Below, one piece after another: positions 7,680 to 14,493 of a stretch of 14,528 nt of DNA (the stretch's first letter is position 1; the number at the start of each line of letters is the position of its first letter). The notes under the pieces are model-generated. The model had not been told where the DNA came from. It saw only the letters and a program-made list of their open reading frames with translations, and did no database searches. Source of the DNA: Thermoplasmata archaeon (GTDB lineage: Archaea; Thermoplasmatota; Thermoplasmata; UBA184). Where the stretch lies: assembly GCA_027314845.1 (NCBI GenBank), contig DAHVAA010000016.1:1-14528 (forward strand). The letters run 5' to 3'. A program made the position numbers and the translations under genes.

Positions 7680-8078
7680 CTAGCTGTGGACGAGGCCGAG
7701 GCCCCGCAGGTGCTGGACCTCCTCGTAGGCGACGTCCCCGACCATCCGGACGAGGACGCTCTGGAGGATCGGCTGGTGGTAGGCGATCAGCGTGAGCGCC
7801 TTCAGCGTGCGCGGCGCCATCTCGACCGGCGTGACCGCGTGCACGTTCGGGACGTACCGCTCCTGGAGCTGGAGCGCGTAGCGGTCTCCGACCCGGCGGA
7901 CCTCGAGCGCCGACTGGCGATGGCCGTACGTCTGCTCGAGCGTGCGGACCGCCCGCTGAACGGGACGGTAGTCGTCGAGCCCGAGCGCGGCGGTGAGCTC
8001 CTTCACGCTCATCGGCTTGCCGCTCGCGAAGAGGATCGCTTCGACCTGGAAGACGAGCTCGTCCAGCTTTGAGGGCAT
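7680..8078 (-). CDS. scpB: Segregation and condensation protein ScpB, ended early by an in-frame TAG
   Basis: The winged-helix kleisin-binding subunit of the SMC-ScpA-ScpB complex, which organises and helps segregate the chromosome. The conceptual product has 132 residues. The N-terminal winged helix opens with VEAILFASGKPMSVKEL (12-28). The second winged helix contains LKALTLIAYHQPI (92-104), matching the LAIIAYkQP signature of ScpB, and ends at GLGLVHS (126-132). The TAG follows here, although family members continue through a beta-wing and an EYFG-type motif; these are present in frame further on (see the adjacent feature). A strong GGAGGTG precedes the ATG with a 9-nt spacer, and the gene starts 4 bp after the scpA stop, so all three genes are one operon. 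The identification is firm; whether the natural product is truncated is not known. Confidence 0.88.
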   Translation of the reverse strand: MPSKLDELVFQVEAILFASGKPMSVKELTAALGLDDYRPVQRAVRTLEQTYGHRQSALEVRRVGDRYALQLQERYVPNVHAVTPVEMAPRTLKALTLIAYHQPILQSVLVRMVGDVAYEEVQHLRGLGLVHS

Positions 8079-8082
8079 GGGA

Positions 8083-9036
8083 CTACACCTCCTCCAGGAC
8101 CGGCGCGCGCTGCTCGGCGGTGCGGACGACCAGTACCGGCGACTCCCCCAGGACCTCCTGGCGGAGCTCGATCGACCGTTCGCGAGCGAGGAACAGCGCG
8201 GCGAGGAAGATCGCGACCAGGCGGTCGCGGCCCTGGAGCGGGTTCCACAGGTCGAGGAACGGGAACGGCTCTCCGAGGGGATGGCGGCGCGCCGCCTCCC
8301 AGGCGTCCACGAGGTCCTGCTCGGGGATGTCGCCGTGGACGAGGACCTCGGGCGGCGCCTTCTGCTCGTCCCGCAGCCGCTCGCGGAGCTCCTGGATGCG
8401 CATCGACCGCCGCGCGTCCGCTTCGGCCTCGCCGAACGCGCGGACGAGCTCGAGGAGCGAGACCGGCCGGGTCTCGGGGTGACGGACCATCTCGAGGAGC
8501 GGCGGGGGGTCGGCGGAACCGAGGACCGCCGAGGTCACGTCAACGGCTTCGGGGGTTTCGAGGAGGGGAAGGTAGCCGTCGTCGGTAGCGGCGAGGGGGT
8601 CGGCGCCGTCCGGGACCGGAGGCGGCGCGTCCCGGATCTTGAGCAGCGCCTCCGACTGAAGGTAGAGGATGCTCCAGGCCATGTAGAGCAGTCGGCCGGC
8701 GATCGCGAAGTTGACCGCCCCATCCGACTGGACCCGCTCGAGGTAGGACTGGGTGAACTTCACGAGGTCGATCTCCCAGGGGTCGAACTCCTCCTCCATC
8801 ACGAGCTCGAAGAGGAGGGCCATCGCCTTCTGGAAAGGGTCCGGGATGACGACGTGGACCCCTTCCTTCAGGTTCTCGACCAGGGAGAGGTACCGCTCGA
8901 GGAGGACCGAGGTATCCTCGGTCTCCCCGAGCAGCGATCGGTGGAAGACGAGGTAGCGGAGGACCTTCTCCGCGGCCTCGCGCGGGACCGCGTTCGGGGC
9001 GGTAAGGTCGGCCGCCTCCGTTTCGGAGATCGTCAT
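8083..9036 (-). CDS. scpA: Segregation and condensation protein ScpA (kleisin)
   Basis: The kleisin that bridges the two SMC heads and carries ScpB. It has 317 residues, somewhat longer than many archaeal ScpA proteins. The N-terminal SMC-neck-binding helical domain carries DPWEIDLVKFTQSYLERV (85-102), the hallmark of ScpA. A variable, acidic and proline-rich middle (about 135-240) would be the ScpB-binding linker. The C-terminal winged helix, which binds the SMC cap, has RLVAIFLAALFLARERSIEL at about 272-291. Its ATG overlaps the smc TGA by 4 bp (ATGA), and GGAGG stands 4 nt upstream. It ends in TAG, 4 bp before scpB, whose Shine-Dalgarno site lies inside the last scpA codons. Both the sequence and the gene order support the call. 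Confidence 0.95.
   Translation of the reverse strand: MTISETEAADLTAPNAVPREAAEKVLRYLVFHRSLLGETEDTSVLLERYLSLVENLKEGVHVVIPDPFQKAMALLFELVMEEEFDPWEIDLVKFTQSYLERVQSDGAVNFAIAGRLLYMAWSILYLQSEALLKIRDAPPPVPDGADPLAATDDGYLPLLETPEAVDVTSAVLGSADPPPLLEMVRHPETRPVSLLELVRAFGEAEADARRSMRIQELRERLRDEQKAPPEVLVHGDIPEQDLVDAWEAARRHPLGEPFPFLDLWNPLQGRDRLVAIFLAALFLARERSIELRQEVLGESPVLVVRTAEQRAPVLEEV
8086..8092 (-). promoter_or_regulatory. Shine-Dalgarno site of scpB
   Basis: The minus strand reads GGAGGTG, a full match to the anti-Shine-Dalgarno sequence, with 7 nt between it and the scpB ATG (9 nt counted from GGAGG). It lies within the 3' end of scpA, supporting coupled translation and the chosen start. Confidence 0.75.
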
Positions 9037-12000
9037 TGCGCCTCCATCGTCGGGGCGGCCCCCTCCGGGGCCCGGGCGTTCTCCCGGCTCTCGACGTCGT
9101 GGATGTCGTCCAGATGGATCCCCACGACGCGCGAGCAGCCATCGCCGCGCATCGTCACCCCGAAGAGGTGGTGGGCGAACTTGAGCGTGACCTTGCGCAG
9201 CGAGATCACGATGAACTGCGCGCGCTCGGCGTTCCGACGGAGCATGCGGCCGACGTACTCGGCGTTCAGGCCATCGAGCGACATGTCGACCTCATCAAAG
9301 ACGTAGAGCGGGCTCGGGTCGTAGCGCTGCATGGCGAAGATGAACGCGAGGCTCGCGAGCGACTTCTCCCCGCCCGAGAGCTGTTCGAGGCGCGTGACGG
9401 TCTTGCCGATCGGGCGGGCCTTGATCAGGAGCCCGCCGGCGAGCGGGTCGTCCGGGTTCTCGAGCGCGATCTCGCCCTCGCCGCCGGCCGAGAGTTCGCC
9501 GTAGATCTGGCGGAAGTTCCCGTTGACCTGGCCGACGACCTCGGTGATCTTCTCGCGCTTCTTCTTCTCGATCTCGCCGACCAAGGCGACGAGCTCGTTC
9601 TTCTCGGTCGTGAGCCGCTCGACCTCGGACTGGAACTCCTCGAGGCGCGACTTCTCCTGGTCGTACTCCTCGACCGCGCGCTGGTTGACGTCTCCAAGCG
9701 TCGCGAGCTCCGTCTCGAGCGCCGCGATCTTCTTCTTCAACTGGTCGACGCTCATCGGCTTCTCGTCCGGTTCGGGCTCGGGGAACTGCTTCAGCGCCTC
9801 CTCGAGCTCCTGGAGGTGCTGCTCGGCCTGGGCCGCGCGCGTCTCCTCCCCCGTGAGCATCGAACGCCGGGTCTCGAGGTTCGCGACGACCTGGCCGAGC
9901 TTTCCCGTGACGTCGAGCCGTTCGGCCTCCGCCCGCCGCTTCTTCTCCGAGAGCCCCTTCGCGGCCTCCGACTGCTGGGTCTCGACCGCCTTGAGCGCGT
10001 CCAGCGCCTCCTTCGCGTCGCGGAGTTGGCGCTCGGCCTGGGTGATCTCCTTCTTCCGGGCCGCGGCCTCCTTCTCGGCGCGGTCGAGCTCCTTGCGCCG
10101 CGCCTCGAGGTTCGCGTCGAGCGCCTGGAGCGAAGCCCGGATCGATTCGAGCTCGCCGTTCACCCGGACGCGCTCGTTCGCGGTCTTCTCGCTCGACTCC
10201 TGAAGGGCGCGCAGTCGCGTCGAGATCGTCTCGGGAAGCTGGCCCAGGTAGCTCTCCTGCGCCTTCTGAATGCGGGTCTTGAGCTCGCTGACCTCCCCCT
10301 CCGAGCGCGTTAGGTCCGCCTCGGCCTCGGCGAGCGCCCCCGCGGCCTTCTTTCCTTCCGCGACCGCAGACTTGATCCGTTCGCGAGCCGCGGCGAGCCG
10401 CTCCCGGGCGGCGGAAATGTCCTTCGCGACGACGTCGAGGGTGGACTGGTGCGCCTGGTCCTGGATCGACCGCTTGGAAAGCTCCTCGGCGAGCGAGCGG
10501 ATGCGTTCGGTGCTCTTGCCGAGCTCCGCCCGCGCGGCCGATTCGGCCCCGGTCTTCTCCCGAAGCTCGTCCCCGAGGCGCTTCAACTCGACCGCACTGT
10601 CGGCCCCGCGGCCCTGGTTCGATGGGTCGAGGTACCCGCCCGAGATCGCGCCGGTCGCCTCGATGAGGTCCCCGGCGACGGTCACGAGGCGAACGCCACC
10701 CATCTGGGCGCGCGCGTGCGTGAGGTCGTCCATGACGACCGTCTCGCCGAAGACGTACCAGAAGGCCGGACGAAGCGCCTCCTCGAACCGGACGAGGTCG
10801 AGCGCGAACCCCGTCGCGCCCGGGGCCTTCGCGACGACAAGCGACTTCCCGTGAGGCCGCCCGGCAAGCATCTTGTTGAGCGGAAGAAAGGTCGCGCGGC
10901 CGCGCTTCTCCTGGCGGAGGAGCTGGATGCACTGTTCGGCGACCTGGTCGGACTCGACCACGAGCGCCTGGAACCGGTTCCCGCCCGCGACCTGAAGCGC
11001 CACCTTGTTCTTCGCGTCGAACTCGGCGAGCTCCTCGACCGTGCCGCGGATCCCCGGGAGCTTACCGAGATTGCGCTGGGAGAGGAGGAAGTCGACGGCG
11101 GCGAGCTGGTTCGGCCGCCCGCCGCTCTCGGCGCGCGCCTTGAGGCGGGCGTCGAGCGCTAGGTAACGGCGGTTGAGCTCCTGGACCTCTTGCCCGAGCC
11201 GGGCGGCTTCGGCCGTGAGGCCCTTCTCCTTCGCTTTCAGCTGGAAGAGCTCCTTCTGGAGGTCGCCGGTGGAGCCGCCCTGCGCGGACTTCGTGGGGCT
11301 GGCTTCCCGCGCCCGGAGCTCGAGGTCCTTGACCTCGACCTCGCGTTCCCGCAGGTCGTCCTCCGCCTGCGCCTGGCTCCGCTCCGCCGCTTCCCGGGCC
11401 GCGTTCGCCGCCTCCCGGGCCTGGACGGCCTCTTGCCAGGCCTTCTGTTTGGATTCGAGCTGGCGCGCGAGCTCGAGCTGAAGCTTGCGCGCCCCGGCGA
11501 GCTTCTCCTGGGACTTCCCCGGGGTGCCGGTCGCGCCCTGGATCTCCTGACCGAGCTCCTCGGAGCGCTTCGCCAACGCCGAGAGTTCTTCCGCCAGCTT
11601 CGTCTCCTGCCCCGCGAGCCCTTTGCGCTGGGAACCGTCCTCGGCGATCGCCTTCGAGAGCTCGGCGACCTGCGCGGCGATCCCCTCGAGGGCCTCCTCG
11701 AGGTGGCTGCGGCTCTGGTCGAGCCGCGCATACGCCATCTTCTTCTCGTCGAGCTCCTGCTTGAACTTCACGGCGGCGGCACCGCCGGCCTCGGCGATCT
11801 GGCGGTCGAGTTCGTCGACCTCCCGTCCGAGCGTCTCCTGTCGTCCCGCGAGCGTGCCCCGCTCCCCCTCGAGCCGCTCGAGCTCGGTCCGGACCGCCTC
11901 GACCTGCTTTTGACAGGTCGCGACCTCCTGCTCGGCGAGGCGGTGGCCGGCGCGGGCGAGACGGGCCTCGTGCCGGCGCTTGTCGTCCTGGAGCTGCTTA

Positions 12001-12662
12001 TACTGGATCGCCTGGAGCCGCTGGCCCTCGAGCGCGCCGAGGCGGCTCTTGATGTCGGTGAGGAGCGTCTGGATCCGGTCGAGGTTCTGGTCGAGGTCGG
12101 TCCGCTTGACCGCGGCCCGCTCGAGCTCCTCGTCGTACTGGCTGATCCCCGCGAGGCGCTCGAGAAGACCCCGCCTCGGGACCGGTCCCATCGTGACGAC
12201 CGGGTTGACGGCGCCCTGCTGGACGAGGTTGTAGCCGTCGCCCGCGAGCCGCGCGTGAGGGAGGAGCCCATCGATCTCGGTCTGCGTCGTGCGCCGTCCG
12301 TTCACGTAGAAGTACGAGTAGTAGCCGTTCGGGTCGCTCGGAGCGAGCTTGACGTAGCGGGTGACCTCGACCTCCGCGGAGTCGGACGGGAGGAGGTGGT
12401 CCGCGTTGTCGAAGACGAGCGAGACTTCGCACTCGGTCGCGGGCTTCTTCGAGGAGCCCCCGTTGAAGAACAGGTGCGTCAGGCGCTCGGCGCGCAAGGC
12501 CTTCGAGCTGGTCGGCCCGAGGACGAAGAGGATCGCGTCGGAGATGTTCGACTTGCCCATCCCGTTCGGTCCAGCGACCCCCGTGAAGCCGGGCTGGAAC
12601 GGGATCTCGGTCGCGCCGGCGAACGACTTGAAGTTCCGCAGTTTGATCCTCTTGAGGTGCAT
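9033..12662 (-). CDS. smc: Chromosome segregation ATPase SMC
   Basis: The ATP-driven coiled-coil motor of condensin, which shapes and segregates the chromosome. It has 1209 residues, full length for the family. The N-terminal head has Walker A GPNGMGKSN at 31-39, with methionine where serine is usual, and the Q-loop YNLVQQG at 144-150. The first coiled coil runs from about 175 to 515. The hinge spans about 520-680 and ends with a glycine-rich GAISGGY. The second coiled coil runs to about 1035. The C-terminal head has the signature LSGGEK at 1095-1100, Walker B LYVFDE with D1123 and E1124, the D-loop SLDGLN, and FIVISLRK. The start at MHLKRIKLRNFKSF fits the family and has GGGAG upstream. A TATA-like box about 105 bp upstream implies a leader of about 80 nt. 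First gene of smc-scpA-scpB. Confidence 0.97.
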   Translation of the reverse strand: MHLKRIKLRNFKSFAGATEIPFQPGFTGVAGPNGMGKSNISDAILFVLGPTSSKALRAERLTHLFFNGGSSKKPATECEVSLVFDNADHLLPSDSAEVEVTRYVKLAPSDPNGYYSYFYVNGRRTTQTEIDGLLPHARLAGDGYNLVQQGAVNPVVTMGPVPRRGLLERLAGISQYDEELERAAVKRTDLDQNLDRIQTLLTDIKSRLGALEGQRLQAIQYKQLQDDKRRHEARLARAGHRLAEQEVATCQKQVEAVRTELERLEGERGTLAGRQETLGREVDELDRQIAEAGGAAAVKFKQELDEKKMAYARLDQSRSHLEEALEGIAAQVAELSKAIAEDGSQRKGLAGQETKLAEELSALAKRSEELGQEIQGATGTPGKSQEKLAGARKLQLELARQLESKQKAWQEAVQAREAANAAREAAERSQAQAEDDLREREVEVKDLELRAREASPTKSAQGGSTGDLQKELFQLKAKEKGLTAEAARLGQEVQELNRRYLALDARLKARAESGGRPNQLAAVDFLLSQRNLGKLPGIRGTVEELAEFDAKNKVALQVAGGNRFQALVVESDQVAEQCIQLLRQEKRGRATFLPLNKMLAGRPHGKSLVVAKAPGATGFALDLVRFEEALRPAFWYVFGETVVMDDLTHARAQMGGVRLVTVAGDLIEATGAISGGYLDPSNQGRGADSAVELKRLGDELREKTGAESAARAELGKSTERIRSLAEELSKRSIQDQAHQSTLDVVAKDISAARERLAAARERIKSAVAEGKKAAGALAEAEADLTRSEGEVSELKTRIQKAQESYLGQLPETISTRLRALQESSEKTANERVRVNGELESIRASLQALDANLEARRKELDRAEKEAAARKKEITQAERQLRDAKEALDALKAVETQQSEAAKGLSEKKRRAEAERLDVTGKLGQVVANLETRRSMLTGEETRAAQAEQHLQELEEALKQFPEPEPDEKPMSVDQLKKKIAALETELATLGDVNQRAVEEYDQEKSRLEEFQSEVERLTTEKNELVALVGEIEKKKREKITEVVGQVNGNFRQIYGELSAGGEGEIALENPDDPLAGGLLIKARPIGKTVTRLEQLSGGEKSLASLAFIFAMQRYDPSPLYVFDEVDMSLDGLNAEYVGRMLRRNAERAQFIVISLRKVTLKFAHHLFGVTMRGDGCSRVVGIHLDDIHDVESRENARAPEGAAPTMEAQ
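9041..9045 (-). promoter_or_regulatory. Shine-Dalgarno site of scpA
   Basis: The minus strand reads GGAGGCGCA then ATG, a 4-nt spacer, inside the last codons of smc. Together with the ATGA overlap it supports translational coupling of scpA to smc. Confidence 0.6.
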
Positions 12663-12669
12663 TGAGCGT

Positions 12670-12674
12670 CTCCC
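12670..12674 (-). promoter_or_regulatory. Shine-Dalgarno-like site of smc
   Basis: The minus strand reads GGGAG with a 7-nt spacer before the smc ATG. It is a moderate match that supports the chosen start and a leadered smc transcript. Confidence 0.5.
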
Positions 12675-12763
12675 ACTGCCGGCTTCCCAGTTCCGACGTC
12701 CGTCGCCGACGGTCGCCCGTTTGTCGGACGACTGTCAGCGCCTCTCTCCGAGCCGTGTCAGCC

Positions 12764-12771
12764 ATATTTAA
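12764..12771 (-). promoter_or_regulatory. TATA-like box for the smc operon
   Basis: The minus strand reads TTAAATAT in an A/T-rich island, the best TATA match in the window. Transcription would start near 12742 and leave about 80 nt before the smc ATG. The plus strand of the same island (ATATTTAACACTATAG) could also serve as a promoter towards the right. Confidence 0.5.
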
Positions 12772-12775
12772 CACT

Positions 12776-12841
12776 ATAGCCGGACCGGTACTGTTCAGAA
12801 TCGGGTGGTGGAGGGGTCTCGCAATCCGGGTGTCCGGTTAT
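12776..12841 (+). repeat. 10-bp inverted repeat with 46-nt spacer (possible stem-loop)
   Basis: ATAGCCGGAC at 12776-12785 pairs with GTCCGGTTAT at 12832-12841 over ten positions, one of them a G-U pair if plus-strand RNA is made; the opposite strand would have an A-C mismatch instead. No clear fold was worked out for the spacer. It could be an RNA structure, a protein site or chance. Confidence 0.3.
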
Positions 12842-13000
12842 CGGGAGTTCGGACCCTGGTCTCGAGGAGAGCTCGGCCCGGCTTCCCACATTCCAATGCG
12901 CATTGACGTGTCCGACAACTGGACCTGACCCGCGGCGGCGGTCGATCTTCGGGAGGTTTCACTGGCGTCCGGACGATCGGCCCGGGACAAGTGTCCGACA
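12830..13000. repeat. Cluster of short palindromes with repeated GTGTCCG
   Basis: GTGTCCG occurs at 12830-12836, 12908-12914 and 12991-12997. The last two extend into the palindrome TGTCCGACA (12909-12917 and 12992-13000, 83 bp apart). Two further perfect palindromes lie nearby: AATGCGCATT (12895-12904) and CGTCCGGACG (12966-12975). A related TGTCGGACG lies at 12722-12730 in the smc leader. The pattern resembles a set of operator sites for a dimeric regulator between smc and the cupredoxin gene, but no regulator gene is visible. Confidence 0.4.
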
Positions 13001-13149
13001 CCGGGCACGGGGGCCACATTTCATCGTTCACTGCAGAGCCCTTCTCTGGCGGAGCCCGGTCGGGCCGACGGACGGGTCAAGCCGAATTGACGAGTCATTC
13101 ATTGAACTCCCCCGGACTCTCTGTTCCAACCAGTAAGCGGGATCCGAAC

Positions 13150-13731
13150 ATGCGCGACTCTTCGTGGTTCAATCTGGTGGCGGCAACGGCAGCCGTGGTG
13201 ATCGTCGTTATCGGCGTGTTCGCCATGGTCCTTCCGGCCACGAGCTCGCCGACCGCATCCCTAAGGGGGCCGGCGACGAACCCTACTGTCTACCGAAATC
13301 TCACGATCGCCTTCGATCCGAAGGACGGCACCTTCGACTACAGTTCTACCGCCCTCGCGGTACCGATGGGGGCGACCGCGGTCTTTACGATCACCAATTA
13401 TGACCCGACCGTTGCGATGGTGCCGAACGCCTCGTACTCCCACGTGGTCGGGACCGTCGGAGGTACCATGACCGTCGTGGCGAACGGGGTGAGCTCGACG
13501 CTCTCGTCGGTCGCGGTCAGCGACATCGCCCACACGTTCACGATCTCGAGCGGGGCCTACCACCTCAACGTGCCGATCCCGCCGGCCAGCTCCTCGAACT
13601 CACCCACTAAGGTGACGTTCTCGGTCACGTTCAACGTGCCCGGTACCTACACGTGGGGCTGTGCGGTCCTGTGCGGGCCGGACGGCTCGATGGCCCGCGA
13701 CGTGATGTATGGCTCTCTCACCGTAAGCTGA
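13150..13731 (+). CDS. Membrane-anchored cupredoxin-domain protein (cytochrome oxidase subunit II-like, degenerate CuA site)
   Basis: A small surface protein with a cupredoxin fold, probably an electron carrier or copper protein; its partner is unknown. It has 193 residues. The N-terminus has an uncleaved anchor or signal (about 7-30), followed by the outer domain. DIAHTF (H128) matches the first histidine of the CuA site of cytochrome oxidase subunit II, and GTYTWGCAVLCG (C171, C175) matches its paired cysteines. The usual glutamate between the cysteines is V173, the histidine four residues after the second cysteine is G179, and the methionine is shifted (M181 or M186). N50 and N93 are glycosylation sequons. 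A longer frame reaches 12991, but the start at 13150 places the hydrophobic segment at the N-terminus. No oxidase subunit I gene is nearby. Confidence 0.82.
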   Translation: MRDSSWFNLVAATAAVVIVVIGVFAMVLPATSSPTASLRGPATNPTVYRNLTIAFDPKDGTFDYSSTALAVPMGATAVFTITNYDPTVAMVPNASYSHVVGTVGGTMTVVANGVSSTLSSVAVSDIAHTFTISSGAYHLNVPIPPASSSNSPTKVTFSVTFNVPGTYTWGCAVLCGPDGSMARDVMYGSLTVS

Positions 13732-13761
13732 GCCGCACCGGCTCGACCCGGGCCGGAGGAC

Positions 13762-14481
13762 TCAAGGGAGCGGGTCCTCGCCGTACAGGACCTCGGCGAT
13801 CTCGGGCAGGGAACGAAGCGCCACCGCCTGCGGCGGCCGGAACGCCGAATCGGCGGGCGCCTTCTCGCAGATGAGCCAGCCGGCTTCCCAGGCGCTCAGT
13901 CGCGGCGCGCGGGCCTCGAAGACGTAGTCGAACGCCCACCGGGCCTCCCCCACCGGGCCGACCGCTCCCAGGAACGGGAATATCGAGGCCGCGAGGAAGG
14001 GCGCCAGGACGGGTCGGACACCCTCCGAGGTCTCGGGATAGAACTGGCGGACACGGTCGGTGTTCCCGATCGCGACCACGTGGCGCCCGTTGCCGAGGCC
14101 GGTCCGGGCGATGACCTCCTGAGCGATCGAAGGAAGGCGCAGGAAGTCGGACAGCTGGACGAGCACGCGTTCCGGCTCGTCGGAACGCACCACCGACCAG
14201 AGGGCGAGGCTGGCGAGGGGCTCCTGGGGCCGCGCCTCCTCGGGCTCCCGCGTGACGAACAGGTGGTCCTCCTTGACCCAACCTTCCGCCGCAGGGTCCG
14301 CGTCCTCCCGGTCCGCCGTCGGGCCCCGAATGTCCAGCCAGTAAAGGTCGGGGTCGTTCGAACGCGCGAGCGCGAACAGGACCCGCTTCATCACCGCGCG
14401 CGACGAACCCCAAACGAACGTCGCGGCCGGCGCCCGCGTCAGCTCCGCGAGGTCGATCGCGGCCGGCACGGGTCGGTTCAA
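13762..14481 (-). CDS. Hypothetical protein, possibly a degenerate RecA-like fold
   Basis: Not recognised. It has 239 residues from a TTG start supported by GGAGG with a 7-nt spacer; the frame stays open to the right edge, so a start beyond the window cannot be excluded. It has no signal peptide and no clear membrane helix, although LAPFLAASIFPFLGAVG (159-175) is hydrophobic. TFVWGSSRAVMKRVLFALA (21-39) sits where a P-loop would be but lacks GxxxxGK. RVLVQLSDFLRL (105-116) resembles a Walker B strand, and RHVVAIGNTDR (133-143) a following core strand. This order suggests a RecA/KaiC-like fold that has lost ATP binding, which is inference only. It converges on the cupredoxin gene 30 bp away and ends in TGA. 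A weak TATA-like CTATTTCA lies at 14517-14524. Confidence 0.72.
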   Translation of the reverse strand: MNRPVPAAIDLAELTRAPAATFVWGSSRAVMKRVLFALARSNDPDLYWLDIRGPTADREDADPAAEGWVKEDHLFVTREPEEARPQEPLASLALWSVVRSDEPERVLVQLSDFLRLPSIAQEVIARTGLGNGRHVVAIGNTDRVRQFYPETSEGVRPVLAPFLAASIFPFLGAVGPVGEARWAFDYVFEARAPRLSAWEAGWLICEKAPADSAFRPPQAVALRSLPEIAEVLYGEDPLP

Positions 14482-14488
14482 AGTCCGG

Positions 14489-14493
14489 CCTCC
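14489..14493 (-). promoter_or_regulatory. Shine-Dalgarno site deciding a TTG start
   Basis: The minus strand reads GGAGG with a 7-nt spacer (CCGGACT) before TTG at 14481. No ATG lies in frame between here and the window edge, so this site is the main reason to place the start at the TTG. Confidence 0.5.

Larger units (their letters stand above)
12663..13149. other. 487-bp non-coding region between smc and the cupredoxin gene
   Basis: No convincing gene is found here: short open frames on both strands lack family resemblance and normal codon use, and no tRNA-like fold was seen. It is visibly richer in A/T than its neighbours. It holds the predicted smc promoter and leader at the left, a 66-nt potential stem-loop in the middle-left, and a cluster of short palindromes and a repeated 7-mer between 12830 and 13000. 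No clear TATA box was found close to the cupredoxin start. The region probably carries control elements for the two divergent genes. Confidence 0.6.

Noticed and set aside
7680..7682. TAG read as pyrrolysine under a recoded genetic code
   Set aside because: TAG is the terminator of leuS, the GNAT gene, dcd, MEMO, scpA and the extended scpB frame, so general recoding is unlikely; site-specific events remain possible and are listed as a finding.
9036..12665. Long open frames opposite smc (425 and 491 residues) on the plus strand
   Set aside because: They are antisense to smc, made of R/L/E/G-biased sequence with no family features; GC-rich codon use on the real strand keeps the opposite frame free of stops.
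11998..12774. Minus-strand frame starting near the smc promoter with ATG at 12774
   Set aside because: It is out of frame with smc, overlaps its head domain and has an arginine-rich composition.
12775..12900. Possible tRNA in the non-coding region
   Set aside because: No acceptor stem with matching D and T arms could be formed; GTTCAGAATC only loosely resembles a T-loop.
12991..13149. N-terminal extension of the cupredoxin protein (53 residues)
   Set aside because: It would bury the signal/anchor segment internally and reads like non-coding sequence.
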